The notes beneath the pieces are model-generated. The model made no database searches. It was given only the letters and a program-made list of their open reading frames with translations, and was not told where the DNA came from. A stretch of 64,000 bases of DNA from Flavobacterium sp. (lineage in GTDB: Bacteria > Bacteroidota > Bacteroidia > Flavobacteriales > Flavobacteriaceae). Where the stretch lies: contig JADKBW010000014.1 of the NCBI GenBank assembly GCA_016714905.1, forward strand, positions 31,551 through 95,550, read 5' to 3'. The first letter of the stretch is position 1; each line of letters opens with the position of its first letter. Of this stretch, positions 56,137-64,000 are shown piece after piece. The position numbers were made by a program, and so were the translations under genes.

Positions 56137-57507
56137 ATGAATACATTAATAGCTATAATAGGATTAGGTGTTTTATGCCTTTTATTTGAAATTCTTAATT
56201 TAAGAAAAGCACTGATTCCAATCACGGTTTTAGGATTACTCGGCGTTCTTGGATTGACGATTTCTGAGTTCAACGCACCGGGAAGTTACTACAGCAATAT
56301 GATTATGGTGAATAAATTTTCTGTTGCTTTTTCAAGTTTATTCATTGTATTGACCATTTTCTTAGTGACTTTGAGTCATAACTTCTACGAAAATCACCCA
56401 ACCAAACTATCTGACTACGTGGCTATCAAGGTTTTCCTTCTATCAGGAGCAGTCGCCATGGTGTCGTTTGGCAATTTGGCGATGTTCTTTTTAGGAATTG
56501 AAGTGCTCTCCATTTCGTTATACATTTTAGCGGCAAGTAGTCGAATGAATTTGAAAAGTAATGAAGCTGGGATGAAATATTTCTTGATGGGATCTTTTGC
56601 GTCTGGAATAATTTTATTTGGAATTTGTATGATTTATGGTGCAATGGGCACTTTTGATGTCGTTGAAATATCAGAATTATCTAGGTCTGCAGAATTGCCA
56701 GTTTGGTTCCCGATAGGAATTATATTGCTAACTATTGGAATGTTTTTCAAAATAGCAGCTGTGCCATTCCACTTTTGGGCACCTGATGTCTACGAAGGTT
56801 CACCGGCGTTAACGACCGCTACGATGAGTACATTAGCAAAAGTGGTAGCGATGGCAACACTATTTAAACTGCTTACCGCAATGAATGCCGAAATATCCTA
56901 TCAATATCAAATCGTTGTGGTGATTGTTTCCATTGCGTCGATGACCGTTGGAAATATCATGGCATTGAAGCAAGCGAATGTAAAACGTATGTTGGCATTT
57001 TCAGGAATTTCGCACGCTGGATTTATGTTGATGACGCTACTGAGTGCAGCGACTTCAGCAAGCAGTTTGTTATATTACGCAACCGCTTATTCTCTAGCCG
57101 GAATTGCCGCATTTGCAGTAATCTTATACGTTTGCAAAAATCAAGACAATGAGGATATTGCCAACTTCCATGGATTAGGAAAAACAAATCCACTATTAGC
57201 TGCGGTATTGACTGGCGCATTGTTGTCAATGGCTGGAATTCCTGTGTTTGCCGGATTCTTTGCTAAACTGAATTTATTTAGTCAAACCATTCAGGCGGGT
57301 TATTTGGTTTTGGTCATTGCCGCTGTCATTAATTCGATTATTAGCGTTGGTTATTACTTCAAATTGATTTTGGCAATGTATACCAAAGAACCTAGCGAAA
57401 ATAGAACTGGTACGCCAATCTTAATTTATGGCGTAGCTGTTGTAGCAATTTTGTTAAATCTAGCTATTGGATTGTTTCCATCATTAATAATGGATTTGTT
57501 AGGATAA
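56137..57507 (+). CDS. nuoN: NADH-quinone oxidoreductase subunit N
   Basis: 456-residue antiporter-like subunit, last gene of the operon. Conserved: FLGIEVLSISLYILAA, AAVPFHFWAPDVYEGSPALTTATM, and FSGISHAGFMLMTL. No terminator follows the stop. A second, decayed copy of its last 283 bases lies at 60003-60285 with a terminator right after it, beyond the two O-acetylation genes. Confidence 0.97.
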   Translation: MNTLIAIIGLGVLCLLFEILNLRKALIPITVLGLLGVLGLTISEFNAPGSYYSNMIMVNKFSVAFSSLFIVLTIFLVTLSHNFYENHPTKLSDYVAIKVFLLSGAVAMVSFGNLAMFFLGIEVLSISLYILAASSRMNLKSNEAGMKYFLMGSFASGIILFGICMIYGAMGTFDVVEISELSRSAELPVWFPIGIILLTIGMFFKIAAVPFHFWAPDVYEGSPALTTATMSTLAKVVAMATLFKLLTAMNAEISYQYQIVVVIVSIASMTVGNIMALKQANVKRMLAFSGISHAGFMLMTLLSAATSASSLLYYATAYSLAGIAAFAVILYVCKNQDNEDIANFHGLGKTNPLLAAVLTGALLSMAGIPVFAGFFAKLNLFSQTIQAGYLVLVIAAVINSIISVGYYFKLILAMYTKEPSENRTGTPILIYGVAVVAILLNLAIGLFPSLIMDLLG

Positions 57508-57575
57508 ATATTTACCCGTATACTTTTATAATACTTAAAAATTGCTTTAATTTGAAATAACCGAAACAATATTAA

Positions 57576-59016
57576 ATGCTATTTAACTCCATTAATTTTG
57601 CGATATTTCTGCCAATAGTATTTGTTTTGTACTGGTTTGTTATCAATAAAAATTTACGATTCCAAAACTTACTATTGCTAATTTCGAGCCTTTTTTTATG
57701 CTTGTTGGGATTGGCGTTTTATGTTTTTGCTGATTTTTTCGACATTTCTAGATTATTATACAGGAATCAAAATATCAGAATCAAAAAACAATTCTGTCAA
57801 AAAGTTCTGGTTCTGGCTGAGTATCTCAGTAAATATTGGGTTTCTTGGTATCTTTAAATACTATAACTTTTTCGCAACTTCTTTCTCCGAAGCTGTTTCT
57901 AATCTTGGATTTCAAATCAACCCTTACACTATCAAAGTAATTCTACCCATCGGAATTTCTTTCTATACTTTTCACGGTTTATCCTATGTCATCGATATTT
58001 ATAAAGACCGAATCAAAGCCGAAAAAGACTTTATCAATTACTCTGTCTTTGTTAGTTTTTTCCCATTATTAGTCGCTGGTCCGATAGAACGTGCGACGCA
58101 CTTATTGCCGCAAATACAAAAGAAACGAATCTTCAATTACGCGCAGGCGCTTGACGGTATGAGACAAATTTTGTGGGGACTATTCAAAAAAATCGTAATT
58201 GCCGACCAATGCGCTGAATATGCGAACCTCATTTTCAACAATTCTGATAATCAATCTGGGAGTAATTTAGTATTGGGTGCCATTTTCTTTACATTTCAAA
58301 TATATGGAGACTTTTCAGGATATTCTGATATAGCATTGGGGACAGCACGCCTTTTCGGTATTGAATTATTACGAAATTTTGCCTTCCCATATTTCTCAAG
58401 AGATATCGCTGAATTTTGGAGACGTTGGCACATTTCACTTTCAAGTTGGTTCAAGGACTATCTCTACATACCTTTAGGCGGAAGCAAAGGCGGCACTTGG
58501 ATGAAAGTCAGAAATACTTTTATAATATTTATCGTCAGCGGGTTTTGGCACGGAGCCAACTGGACCTTTATAATTTGGGGAATCCTCAACGCATTATACA
58601 TCATGCCTTCTATTATATTGAATACAAATAGAATGAATCTTGAAATCGTAGCTAAAGGAAAAAATATTCCAACTATAAAAGAGTTCTTAGCAATGAGTTT
58701 GACTTTCTCTTTGACTGTACTGGCATGGATATTCTTCCGCTCTAATAATCTTAGTCATGCTTTGAGTTATCTGGCTGGGATTTTTTCGAAGTCGTTGTTG
58801 TCAATTCCAACCTACAAACCGCCTTATCTGTTCTTATTGCTTTGTTTATTTATATTGATAGAATGGGTGGGTCGAGAACACCAATATGCAATTCAAAAAA
58901 TGGGATTGACTTGGGCTAAATCCGTCCGATGGCTTTTTTACCTCGCCCTTGTTTTAGTGATCTATTATTTTTCTCTTTCGTCTTCTACTCAAGAATTTAT
59001 TTATTTCCAATTTTAA
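57576..59016 (+). CDS. MBOAT family O-acyltransferase (AlgI-like), frameshifted
   Basis: Multi-pass inner-membrane O-acyltransferase of about 480 residues, like AlgI/PatA, which passes acetyl groups across the membrane for polysaccharide O-acetylation. Before the break: SINFAIFLPIVFVLYWFV. After: LPIGISFYTFHGLSYVIDIYKDR, FPLLVAGPIERATHLLPQ, AEFWRRWHISLSSWFKDYLYIPLGG and the catalytic His in VSGFWHGANWTFIIWG. The frame is lost in the T7 run at 57691-57697; one or two bases must be restored so that the reading becomes FYACWDWRFMFLLIFS. Four bases separate it from the SGNH partner. Confidence 0.9.
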
Positions 59017-59019
59017 AAA

Positions 59020-59949
59020 ATGAAGTTATTTATTAAAAATATCATACTCTTTTCACTTGTCTCCGTAGGTGTCATTTTATTGATACAAATTATGATAGAT
59101 TTGAGAATAAAAGATAAAACCTTAAGAGGTCATGATAATCTGGATGTAACTTCAAATGTTAATGCAGACTTGGTTCTTTTGGGAAGTTCCAGATGTTGGG
59201 CACATTTTGATCCTACTTTTTTTAAAGAAACATTTGGTATCAAAAGTGCAAATATCGGGGTCGATGGTCATACAGAAATTGCGATTACAATATTACGATT
59301 GAAAAATTATTTGTCCAAAAACAATGCTCCTAAATACGCTATTCTGAGTCTTGATCCATTTGTAAGGTCAGGAAATGAAAAGAATAGCACAAATCTTACA
59401 CACAAAGATGTATTTTCTCGATATGCATTTTTTCCCAACAAGAAAAACGAAGCTATGGTCGATCACTTTAAGTTTGATTACTCAGAAAAATATGTTCCGC
59501 TCTATGCGATCTTCAAATACAAAATGTTTGTCGATTGTCTGACGCTACAGAACAGCGGAGATTACACAAAATATGGTTTTGAAAAACACGTGGAAAAATG
59601 GGATACGATTGCAAAACCAATTACCAATATATTAAAAAAGTCGTTCTACACTAAAAAAGAAGAGCCTTCAATTGTCACTGCATTAAGCGAATTAAATCAA
59701 CTTTGTGTAAAAAATAACATCAAATTACTGTGCATTCAAACTCCAGTTTATCAAATTATACAAGACGATAAAATTTTTAATGCGACTGCTTTGGTTTGCA
59801 AAAAATTAAACATTCCGTTTGTTGATGTAAACGTAAAACCTATCCAACAGCATATTGGTTTTTTTTATAATTCGAATCATCTAAACAATAAAGGAGTCGA
59901 AGAAATGAATTTATATCTAAAGAAAGATCCGATCTTAAATGGCTTTTGA
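59020..59949 (+). CDS. SGNH/AlgX-like O-acetylation partner protein
   Basis: 309 residues. An N-terminal membrane anchor (about 8-28, IILFSLVSVGVILLIQIMI) leads to a periplasmic SGNH-like domain: the Gly-Ser-Ser block I is DLVLLGSSRCWAHFDP and the C-terminal catalytic-type His is in YNSNHLNNKGVEEM. This is the usual partner of an MBOAT acetyl exporter, transferring the acetyl group to a polysaccharide. Which polymer is modified is not indicated; no polysaccharide cluster is nearby. Confidence 0.8.
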   Translation: MKLFIKNIILFSLVSVGVILLIQIMIDLRIKDKTLRGHDNLDVTSNVNADLVLLGSSRCWAHFDPTFFKETFGIKSANIGVDGHTEIAITILRLKNYLSKNNAPKYAILSLDPFVRSGNEKNSTNLTHKDVFSRYAFFPNKKNEAMVDHFKFDYSEKYVPLYAIFKYKMFVDCLTLQNSGDYTKYGFEKHVEKWDTIAKPITNILKKSFYTKKEEPSIVTALSELNQLCVKNNIKLLCIQTPVYQIIQDDKIFNATALVCKKLNIPFVDVNVKPIQQHIGFFYNSNHLNNKGVEEMNLYLKKDPILNGF

Positions 59950-60002
59950 ATCAACAATTGCCGCTTTGCCTCTATTTCCGCTGATAGATAATGATTACTT
60001 AT

Positions 60003-60285
60003 GCAATGGGCGGAATTCCTGTTTTTGCCGGTTTTTTTGCGAAGCTAAATTTGTTTAGTCAAACCACTCAGGCGGGTTATTTGGTTTTGGTCATTGCCAC
60101 CGAAAAAATTTTAAATCATCAGCGTTGGTTATTACTTCCAAATTGATTTTTGAGGATGTATATTAAAGAGCCTATGGAAACAGAACTGGTACGCCAATCT
60201 TGATCTATAGTGTCGCCGTAATTGCAATTTTATTAAACCTTTCTATTGGATTGTTTCCCTCTTTAGTGATGGATTTGCTAGGATA
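60003..60285 (+). pseudogene. Decayed duplicate of the nuoN 3' end
   Basis: Matches the last 283 bases of nuoN (57225-57507) in sequence and order: AMGGIPVFAGFFAKLNLFSQT, QAGYLVLVIAT, then after frame losses RTGTPILIY, IGLFPSLVMDLLG and a stop. Stop codons and indels in the middle make it non-coding. It is directly followed by a terminator, which was probably the original end of the nuo operon. Confidence 0.88.
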
Positions 60286-60303
60286 ATCAAACTAAAGGAT
60301 ATA

Positions 60304-60335
60304 AAAAAACCACCGATTGAATTGGTGGTTTTTTT
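60304..60335 (+). terminator. Intrinsic terminator after the nuoN remnant
   Basis: Stem AAAACCACC / GGTGGTTTT with T run. Confidence 0.88.
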
Positions 60336-60356
60336 ATGCTTCTAATTTATGCGATT

Positions 60357-60499
60357 GCCCTAGCCCAGATGGCAACGGCATCCCATTTAATGAAAAATCC
60401 AGCTTATCAACCTAACAAAAGGATTTTTTAGTTAAAAGGCCTAGTTGTAACGAGCTGGAATAGCTCTGAAAGGCGAACAGGCGAAGCAAATAGCTCCTA
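60357..60499 (+). repeat. Structured dispersed element, family A (copy 3, long form)
   Basis: GCCCTAGCCCAGATGGCAACGGCATCC at the start (in pieces) and GCGAAGCAAATAGCTCC at the end frame a longer, different centre than copies 1 and 2. Some of the centre is itself repetitive (AAAAGGATTTTTTAG). Confidence 0.5.
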
Positions 60500-60502
60500 A
60501 AC

Positions 60503-61738
60503 CTATTTCAAAATTAATTTCTTATCGACTCTTTTCGAATTTATTTCCACTCCAACAATATAGATTCCGTCCTGCAATGTCGCTGCATCAATCGTGTTTG
60601 AATTGTTTACTTCGCCAGCAAGTACAGTTGCACCTTGCATGTTGGTGATTTGGAATTTAGATTTCGCCACATTTTGAGAAAACAAGATGCATTTTGTTGT
60701 GCTATCTTCCCAAATTACCAATTCATTCGCATCGAATGTTGGCGTACTCAATTGTCCATATTTCCGTTCTGAATATTCAAAATTATTGCATTCAATTTCT
60801 ACTACAAGTTCAGCTGGAAGCAATCTAGTTTCATATGTATTGGTATCAATATCATACATATATAATCGTTGTTCGGTAAATCCAAAACTATACGCTATAA
60901 AAAGCAGTTTCTTCGTATTTTGGTCAAACGTTCTGTTATAAAATTGATAGCCGCCAATCGAATCAATCGTACTCAAGACTGCGATTGCCCCGGTAGCAGC
61001 ATCAACATTTCCTACTACAAAAGTGTTTAATTGTGTTTGTGAGTTATAAGAGGAATAAATACAGTATATACCATTAGTTTCGTTGCTATACTCCAATCCG
61101 ATATTGCCAGTTATAGGCAAACCAGTAAGTAAAGTTTCCGTATAAGTAAAGTTGGCGGCATTCACGGGAACTGATACCAATTTTGTTCCTTCGCTGTCTT
61201 GCATTACGAAATAGTAGATTCCTAAATTAGAATCAAAACAAGATCCATCTGGGAAAAAAGCAGCATTCGGCAAGAAATTGAATGTGCCAATAACCGCCAA
61301 TTGATTGCTTTGCGGATTGTATTTGTTTAATATGACTTCGTTTTGATCGTTGCCGTCATAGGTGTAGATTAGACCTGTTTGCATGTCGCATTCTGCAGAT
61401 CCGTTAAAGTAGCTCGCTGCTTCGTTAAAATTTATTTCTTGTGTATTCGTATTGTATTTAAAAATACCAGAAAGACCATTATTTTGGGTTACTCTAGAAA
61501 TGTAGTCGCCGGTAGAAGCATTAAAAACGGATGTTCCGACAAGAATCCCAGTTACATCGCTAGGAGTTGAAGTATAGAGTTCTGGCGCATTTGCTTCCCA
61601 TTTGATGACATCACTGGTTTGTGTCTGTCCATTGTACTTGAACGCAATCAAGTTAATTTGATCTTCTTGTGCTCTTAACGTGATTACAGCGAAGAAACTT
61701 ACGAGAGTAGTCACAACTAAAGTAATTCTTGTCTTCAT
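60503..61738 (-). CDS. T9SS type A sorting domain protein
   Basis: 411-residue secreted protein. Signal peptide about 1-23 (ending ITLRAQ); a ~300-residue central part with beta-propeller-like repeats (YNTNTQEINFNEAASYF, YDGNDQNEVILNKYNPQSN, YFVMQDSEGTKLVSVP, GIYCIYSSYNSQTQLN); and a C-terminal sorting domain (FQITNMQGATVLAGEV, LQDGIYIVGVEI, KRVDKKLILK). No enzymatic motif. A WD/NHL-like propeller is an inference from repeat spacing. Confidence 0.82.
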   Translation of the reverse strand: MKTRITLVVTTLVSFFAVITLRAQEDQINLIAFKYNGQTQTSDVIKWEANAPELYTSTPSDVTGILVGTSVFNASTGDYISRVTQNNGLSGIFKYNTNTQEINFNEAASYFNGSAECDMQTGLIYTYDGNDQNEVILNKYNPQSNQLAVIGTFNFLPNAAFFPDGSCFDSNLGIYYFVMQDSEGTKLVSVPVNAANFTYTETLLTGLPITGNIGLEYSNETNGIYCIYSSYNSQTQLNTFVVGNVDAATGAIAVLSTIDSIGGYQFYNRTFDQNTKKLLFIAYSFGFTEQRLYMYDIDTNTYETRLLPAELVVEIECNNFEYSERKYGQLSTPTFDANELVIWEDSTTKCILFSQNVAKSKFQITNMQGATVLAGEVNNSNTIDAATLQDGIYIVGVEINSKRVDKKLILK

Positions 61739-61911
61739 AATATTTTTTAGAGCTAAGATATTTATTTAAAGAAGATTAGAAACAAAACAAACGTTAAAAT
61801 CGTCCAGACTTGCAACAACTATGAATTTTGAATTTGATGCCATTCAAATCCTTAGTTAGGAATCTGAGCAATAAAATTGAAATCATCGCTTGCTTCAAAC
61901 TATTCATTAAT

Positions 61912-61943
61912 AAAAAAAGCCTCCCTTGACGAAGGAGGCTTTT
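61912..61943 (-). terminator. Intrinsic terminator of the small secreted protein gene
   Basis: 10-bp stem AAAAGCCTCC / GGAGGCTTTT; on the minus strand the T run follows. Nothing else is recognised between 61739 and 61911. Confidence 0.88.
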
Positions 61944-61976
61944 ACTTGAGTTAACTTAACCATGCTTATAAAAAAA

Positions 61977-62297
61977 CTATGCGATATTAGAAGCGTATTG
62001 AGACGCTTTTTTCAAAAACGTTTTGATCAACAAACGGTTTGGAGCGATACCAGATGTCATCATTTGTTTTTTTGAAGATGTTTCTTTAGTGATATTTTCG
62101 TTTGTTGTTTGTTTTGTTCCCATAAACCAAGAAACCATATTCATTGAAGAATTAGATTCTACTGTAGTAGTTGAAGCAGCAACAGTAGCAGGAACTTCGA
62201 TTGTGTTTTGTGCAAACCCAGCAGTAGACAACAACATCATTACTAAAACGATCATCATTTTGATTGTGTTTGAAGTAGTGTTTGCTGTTGTGTTCAT
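61977..62297 (-). CDS. Small secreted protein, unknown function
   Basis: 106 residues. A strong signal peptide (MMIVLVMMLLSTAGFAQ, about 14-30) follows a Thr/Asn-rich start; the mature part is Ser/Thr-rich (VAASTTTVESNSSMNMVSWFMG) and ends in a basic helix (RLLIKTFLKKASQYASNIA). No family is recognised. It has its own -7 box and terminator, so it is a real transcription unit. The cationic tail might bind nucleic acid or membrane, but that is a guess. Confidence 0.65.
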   Translation of the reverse strand: MNTTANTTSNTIKMMIVLVMMLLSTAGFAQNTIEVPATVAASTTTVESNSSMNMVSWFMGTKQTTNENITKETSSKKQMMTSGIAPNRLLIKTFLKKASQYASNIA

Positions 62298-62322
62298 GTG
62301 TGTGTTACTTTGTTTGTTGCGA

Positions 62323-62330
62323 CAAATCTA
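62323..62330 (-). promoter_or_regulatory. -7 box (TAGATTTG) of the small secreted protein gene
   Basis: Consensus match on the minus strand 25 bases before the ATG. Confidence 0.5.
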
Positions 62331-62563
62331 TGGCAACCTCATGGCCTGATGAAATAGTTTCGGTAATTAACCCCAAAACTCGTTAAACTAACCAAAATGA
62401 AAATCTCATGTATTTCAGCTAAAAAGATGCATTTTATGGATAGTTTTAAGAGAACAATTAGTTGAATAATATCGCCAAAAGCATCTTTGTTGCAAAAAAT
62501 TGAAATTATATGCTGGAAAGGATAAAATCGACTTTGGATTAAGAACATTAGGTGATTGGAAGA

Positions 62564-62819
62564 GGCAGTCCGAACATAGAGGTCTGAAACCTAAAAAAAT
62601 AACTTCATCAATAATCAAATAGAAAAAGCCACTGATTTCAATCAACCTTTAATTAACCCGAACCGGAGTCGAACTATGAACGTCTGAATCCTAACAAATC
62701 TTTATAATGAAACCCTAAAAAGAAAAAGCCTTCCGCTAAGGCTTTGTATGGAGCCGGAGTCGAACCTTAGGGTCTGACTCCTAACAATATCTTTATACTG
62801 AAAACATCAAAAAAAAGCC
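62564..62819 (-). repeat. Three decayed tRNA-3'-end-like tandem segments
   Basis: On the minus strand, segments around 62564, 62661 and 62751 each contain a TTAGGnnTCAGAC-like stretch followed by GTTCGACTCCGG, the latter matching the T-arm of the intact tRNA-Leu at 62922. They are 90-100 bases apart, and hairpins with T runs (for example at 62723-62748) lie between them. None folds as a complete tRNA. The remaining parts of 62298-62921 show nothing else recognisable. Confidence 0.55.
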
Positions 62820-62891
62820 CTTTATTGTTCAACATTCGAGCCTTATTTAATTTGGAACAGACGAACAACGAACCTCCAATATTAACAATAG

Positions 62892-62918
62892 AAAAGCCCC
62901 TGATTTCTCAGAGGCTTT
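62892..62918 (-). terminator. Intrinsic terminator downstream of tRNA-Leu
   Basis: AAAGCCTCTGA...TCAGGGGCTTT followed by T on the minus strand. Confidence 0.75.
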
Positions 62919-62921
62919 AAG

Positions 62922-63001
62922 TACCCGGAGCCGGAGTCGAACCGGCACGGTTTCCCACAGGTGTTTGAGACCAGCGCGTCTACCAATTCCGCCATCCGGG
63001 C
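62922..63001 (-). tRNA. tRNA-Leu (CAA)
   Basis: 80-base type II tRNA: acceptor GCCCGGA / TCCGGGT, D-loop GGAATTGGTAGAC, anticodon loop CTCAAAC with anticodon CAA, a short variable arm, and T-arm GCCGGTTCGACTCCGGC. CCA is not encoded. There is one U-U mismatch in the anticodon stem. Confidence 0.93.
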
Positions 63002-63153
63002 GCAGCAGACGAAAGAAATTAGTTTTACAACTCCTTCCTGACGCGATAAGCAGATTGACTGCCTATCCTTTAACACGGTGCAAATGTAAAAAATATAATT
63101 ACACTTTCTAAAAAAATACTCTAAATTTTCCTTTCCTACTTGGATTTAATTCC

Positions 63154-63161
63154 TAAATTTG
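63154..63161 (+). promoter_or_regulatory. -7 box (TAAATTTG) upstream of prs
   Basis: Consensus match about 145 bases before the prs ATG, implying a long 5' leader. The leader contains no recognised riboswitch; it is otherwise unexplained. Confidence 0.4.
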
Positions 63162-63305
63162 CACCTCGTTTACACGACACACAACTAACTAACTACATCC
63201 GAGGCATTTATATGCATCACGCTTAGACAAAGACATGGTCGCAAAAGCGAACTGTATTGACCGAGCAATTGCATCAAGCGCAGCGGAATAAAACAACAAA
63301 ATACA

Positions 63306-64000
63306 ATGTCACAACTAGAGCCAGAAGCAAAAATATTTGCTTGTTCTCAAAGTGTCTATTTAGCGGAAAAGATGGCCGAATTGTACGGCGTACCGCTAGG
63401 AAAAGTTACGTTCTCTAAATATAGTGATGGGGAGTTTCAGCCTTCTTACGAAGAATCGATTCGAGGATTGCGTGTTTTCATTGTTTGTTCCACTTTTCCA
63501 AGTGCCGACAATCTGATGGAATTGTTACTCATGATTGATGCTGCTAAGAGAGCCTCAGCCAGACACGTAACCGCGGTTATCCCTTATTTCGGATGGGCAC
63601 GCCAGGACAGAAAAGACAAGCCAAGAGTGCCGATTGGAGCGAAATTGGTAGCCAATCTGTTAGATGCTGCGGGAGCTACCCGAATAATGACCATGGATTT
63701 GCACGCAGATCAAATTCAAGGGTTCTTTGAAAAACCTGTAGATCACCTTTTTGCGTCGACAATATTTTTGCCGTATGTAAAAGCTTGAATCTAGAAACCT
63801 AACAACGCATCACCAGACATGGGAGGTTCTAAAAGAGCCTATGCCGGTTTTCTAAATTTTAGAATCAGATGTTGTGATTTGTTACAAACAACGAAGAGCC
63901 GCGAACGTCATTGACACGATGGAACTCATCGGAGAAGTAAAAGGAAGAAACGTCGTTCTAGTTGACGACATGATTGATACCGGCGGAACGCTTCTAAAAG
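63306..64000 (+). CDS. prs: Ribose-phosphate pyrophosphokinase, partial and frameshifted
   Basis: Makes PRPP from ribose-5-phosphate and ATP for nucleotide synthesis. The first 160 residues are clean: KIFACSQSVYLAEKMAELYG, SKYSDGEFQPSYEESIRG, IPYFGWARQDRKDKPRVPIG and MDLHADQIQGFF. From about 63785 to 63870 several indels break the frame, but the expected sequence resumes in pieces (SPDMGGSKRAYA, SDVVICYKQRRAANVIDTMELIG) and the PRPP-loop VVLVDDMIDTGGTLLK reaches the window edge. An essential, usually single-copy gene cannot tolerate this, so sequence error is the likely cause. Confidence 0.88.

Noticed and set aside
60003..60285. A second functional nuoN or a small membrane protein
   Set aside because: It contains stops and frame losses and aligns with only the last 283 bases of nuoN.
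62882..63076. 64-residue open frame on the minus strand
   Set aside because: It lies over the tRNA-Leu gene and encodes its sequence in translation.

Overview
The window is a piece of a Bacteroidota chromosome, almost certainly a Flavobacterium or a close relative in the Flavobacteriaceae. The evidence is low G+C, many secreted proteins ending in type IX secretion (T9SS) sorting domains, lipoproteins with acidic residues after the lipobox Cys, TAnnTTTG-type -7 promoter boxes, a short NuoG, and gene neighbourhoods such as tyrS-SDR-DUF4296-pyrC-GT2-DUF4271-hemD.

Layout. 1-6.4 kb: the tail of an unknown gene, a PhoR/PhoB-like two-component system, a TonB-dependent receptor and a surface lipoprotein. 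6.4-11.3 kb: two small T9SS cargo genes, then a rearranged stretch in which a LuxE-like acyltransferase gene is duplicated (first copy truncated) around a radical SAM gene, a methyltransferase stub and a broken T9SS fragment. 11.3-21.4 kb: housekeeping genes (tyrS, an SDR, pyrC, a dolichol-phosphate-mannose-type glycosyltransferase, hemD, a tandem-repeat intergenic region, tRNA-Ser, asparaginase, an acyltransferase, tatD). 21.5-33 kb: a retropepsin-like protease, a large T9SS protein, an MFS exporter, the 2-oxoglutarate dehydrogenase genes sucA-sucB, an outer-membrane protein, membrane proteins and a polyprenyl synthase. 33-39.7 kb: a TetR-controlled tripartite RND efflux operon. 39.9-43.4 kb: a FISUMP lipoprotein, a MORN-type protein, aspS and a cold-shock gene. 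43.6-57.5 kb: the full 14-gene respiratory Complex I operon nuoA-N, interrupted between nuoH and nuoI by a broken ORF6N gene with four palindromes. 57.6-60.3 kb: an MBOAT/SGNH O-acetylation pair inserted just after nuoN, followed by a decayed second copy of the nuoN 3' end. 60.5-64 kb: a T9SS protein, a small secreted protein, decayed tRNA-like repeats, tRNA-Leu and the start of prs.

At least seven conserved genes (tatD, sucA, polyprenyl synthase, RND pump, nuoG, MBOAT, prs) carry 1-2 base indels, mostly in short homopolymers. Several are essential or central, so consensus sequence errors are a better explanation than real gene loss.

The least explained structures are three ~112-bp tandem units at 17.9-18.25 kb, each ending in its own intrinsic terminator (candidate tandem small RNAs); the ORF6N gene with its TCGCA-N3-TGCGA palindromes inside the nuo operon; two families of dispersed structured intergenic elements with compensating hairpin tips; and PhoB-like direct repeats upstream of several surface-protein genes.
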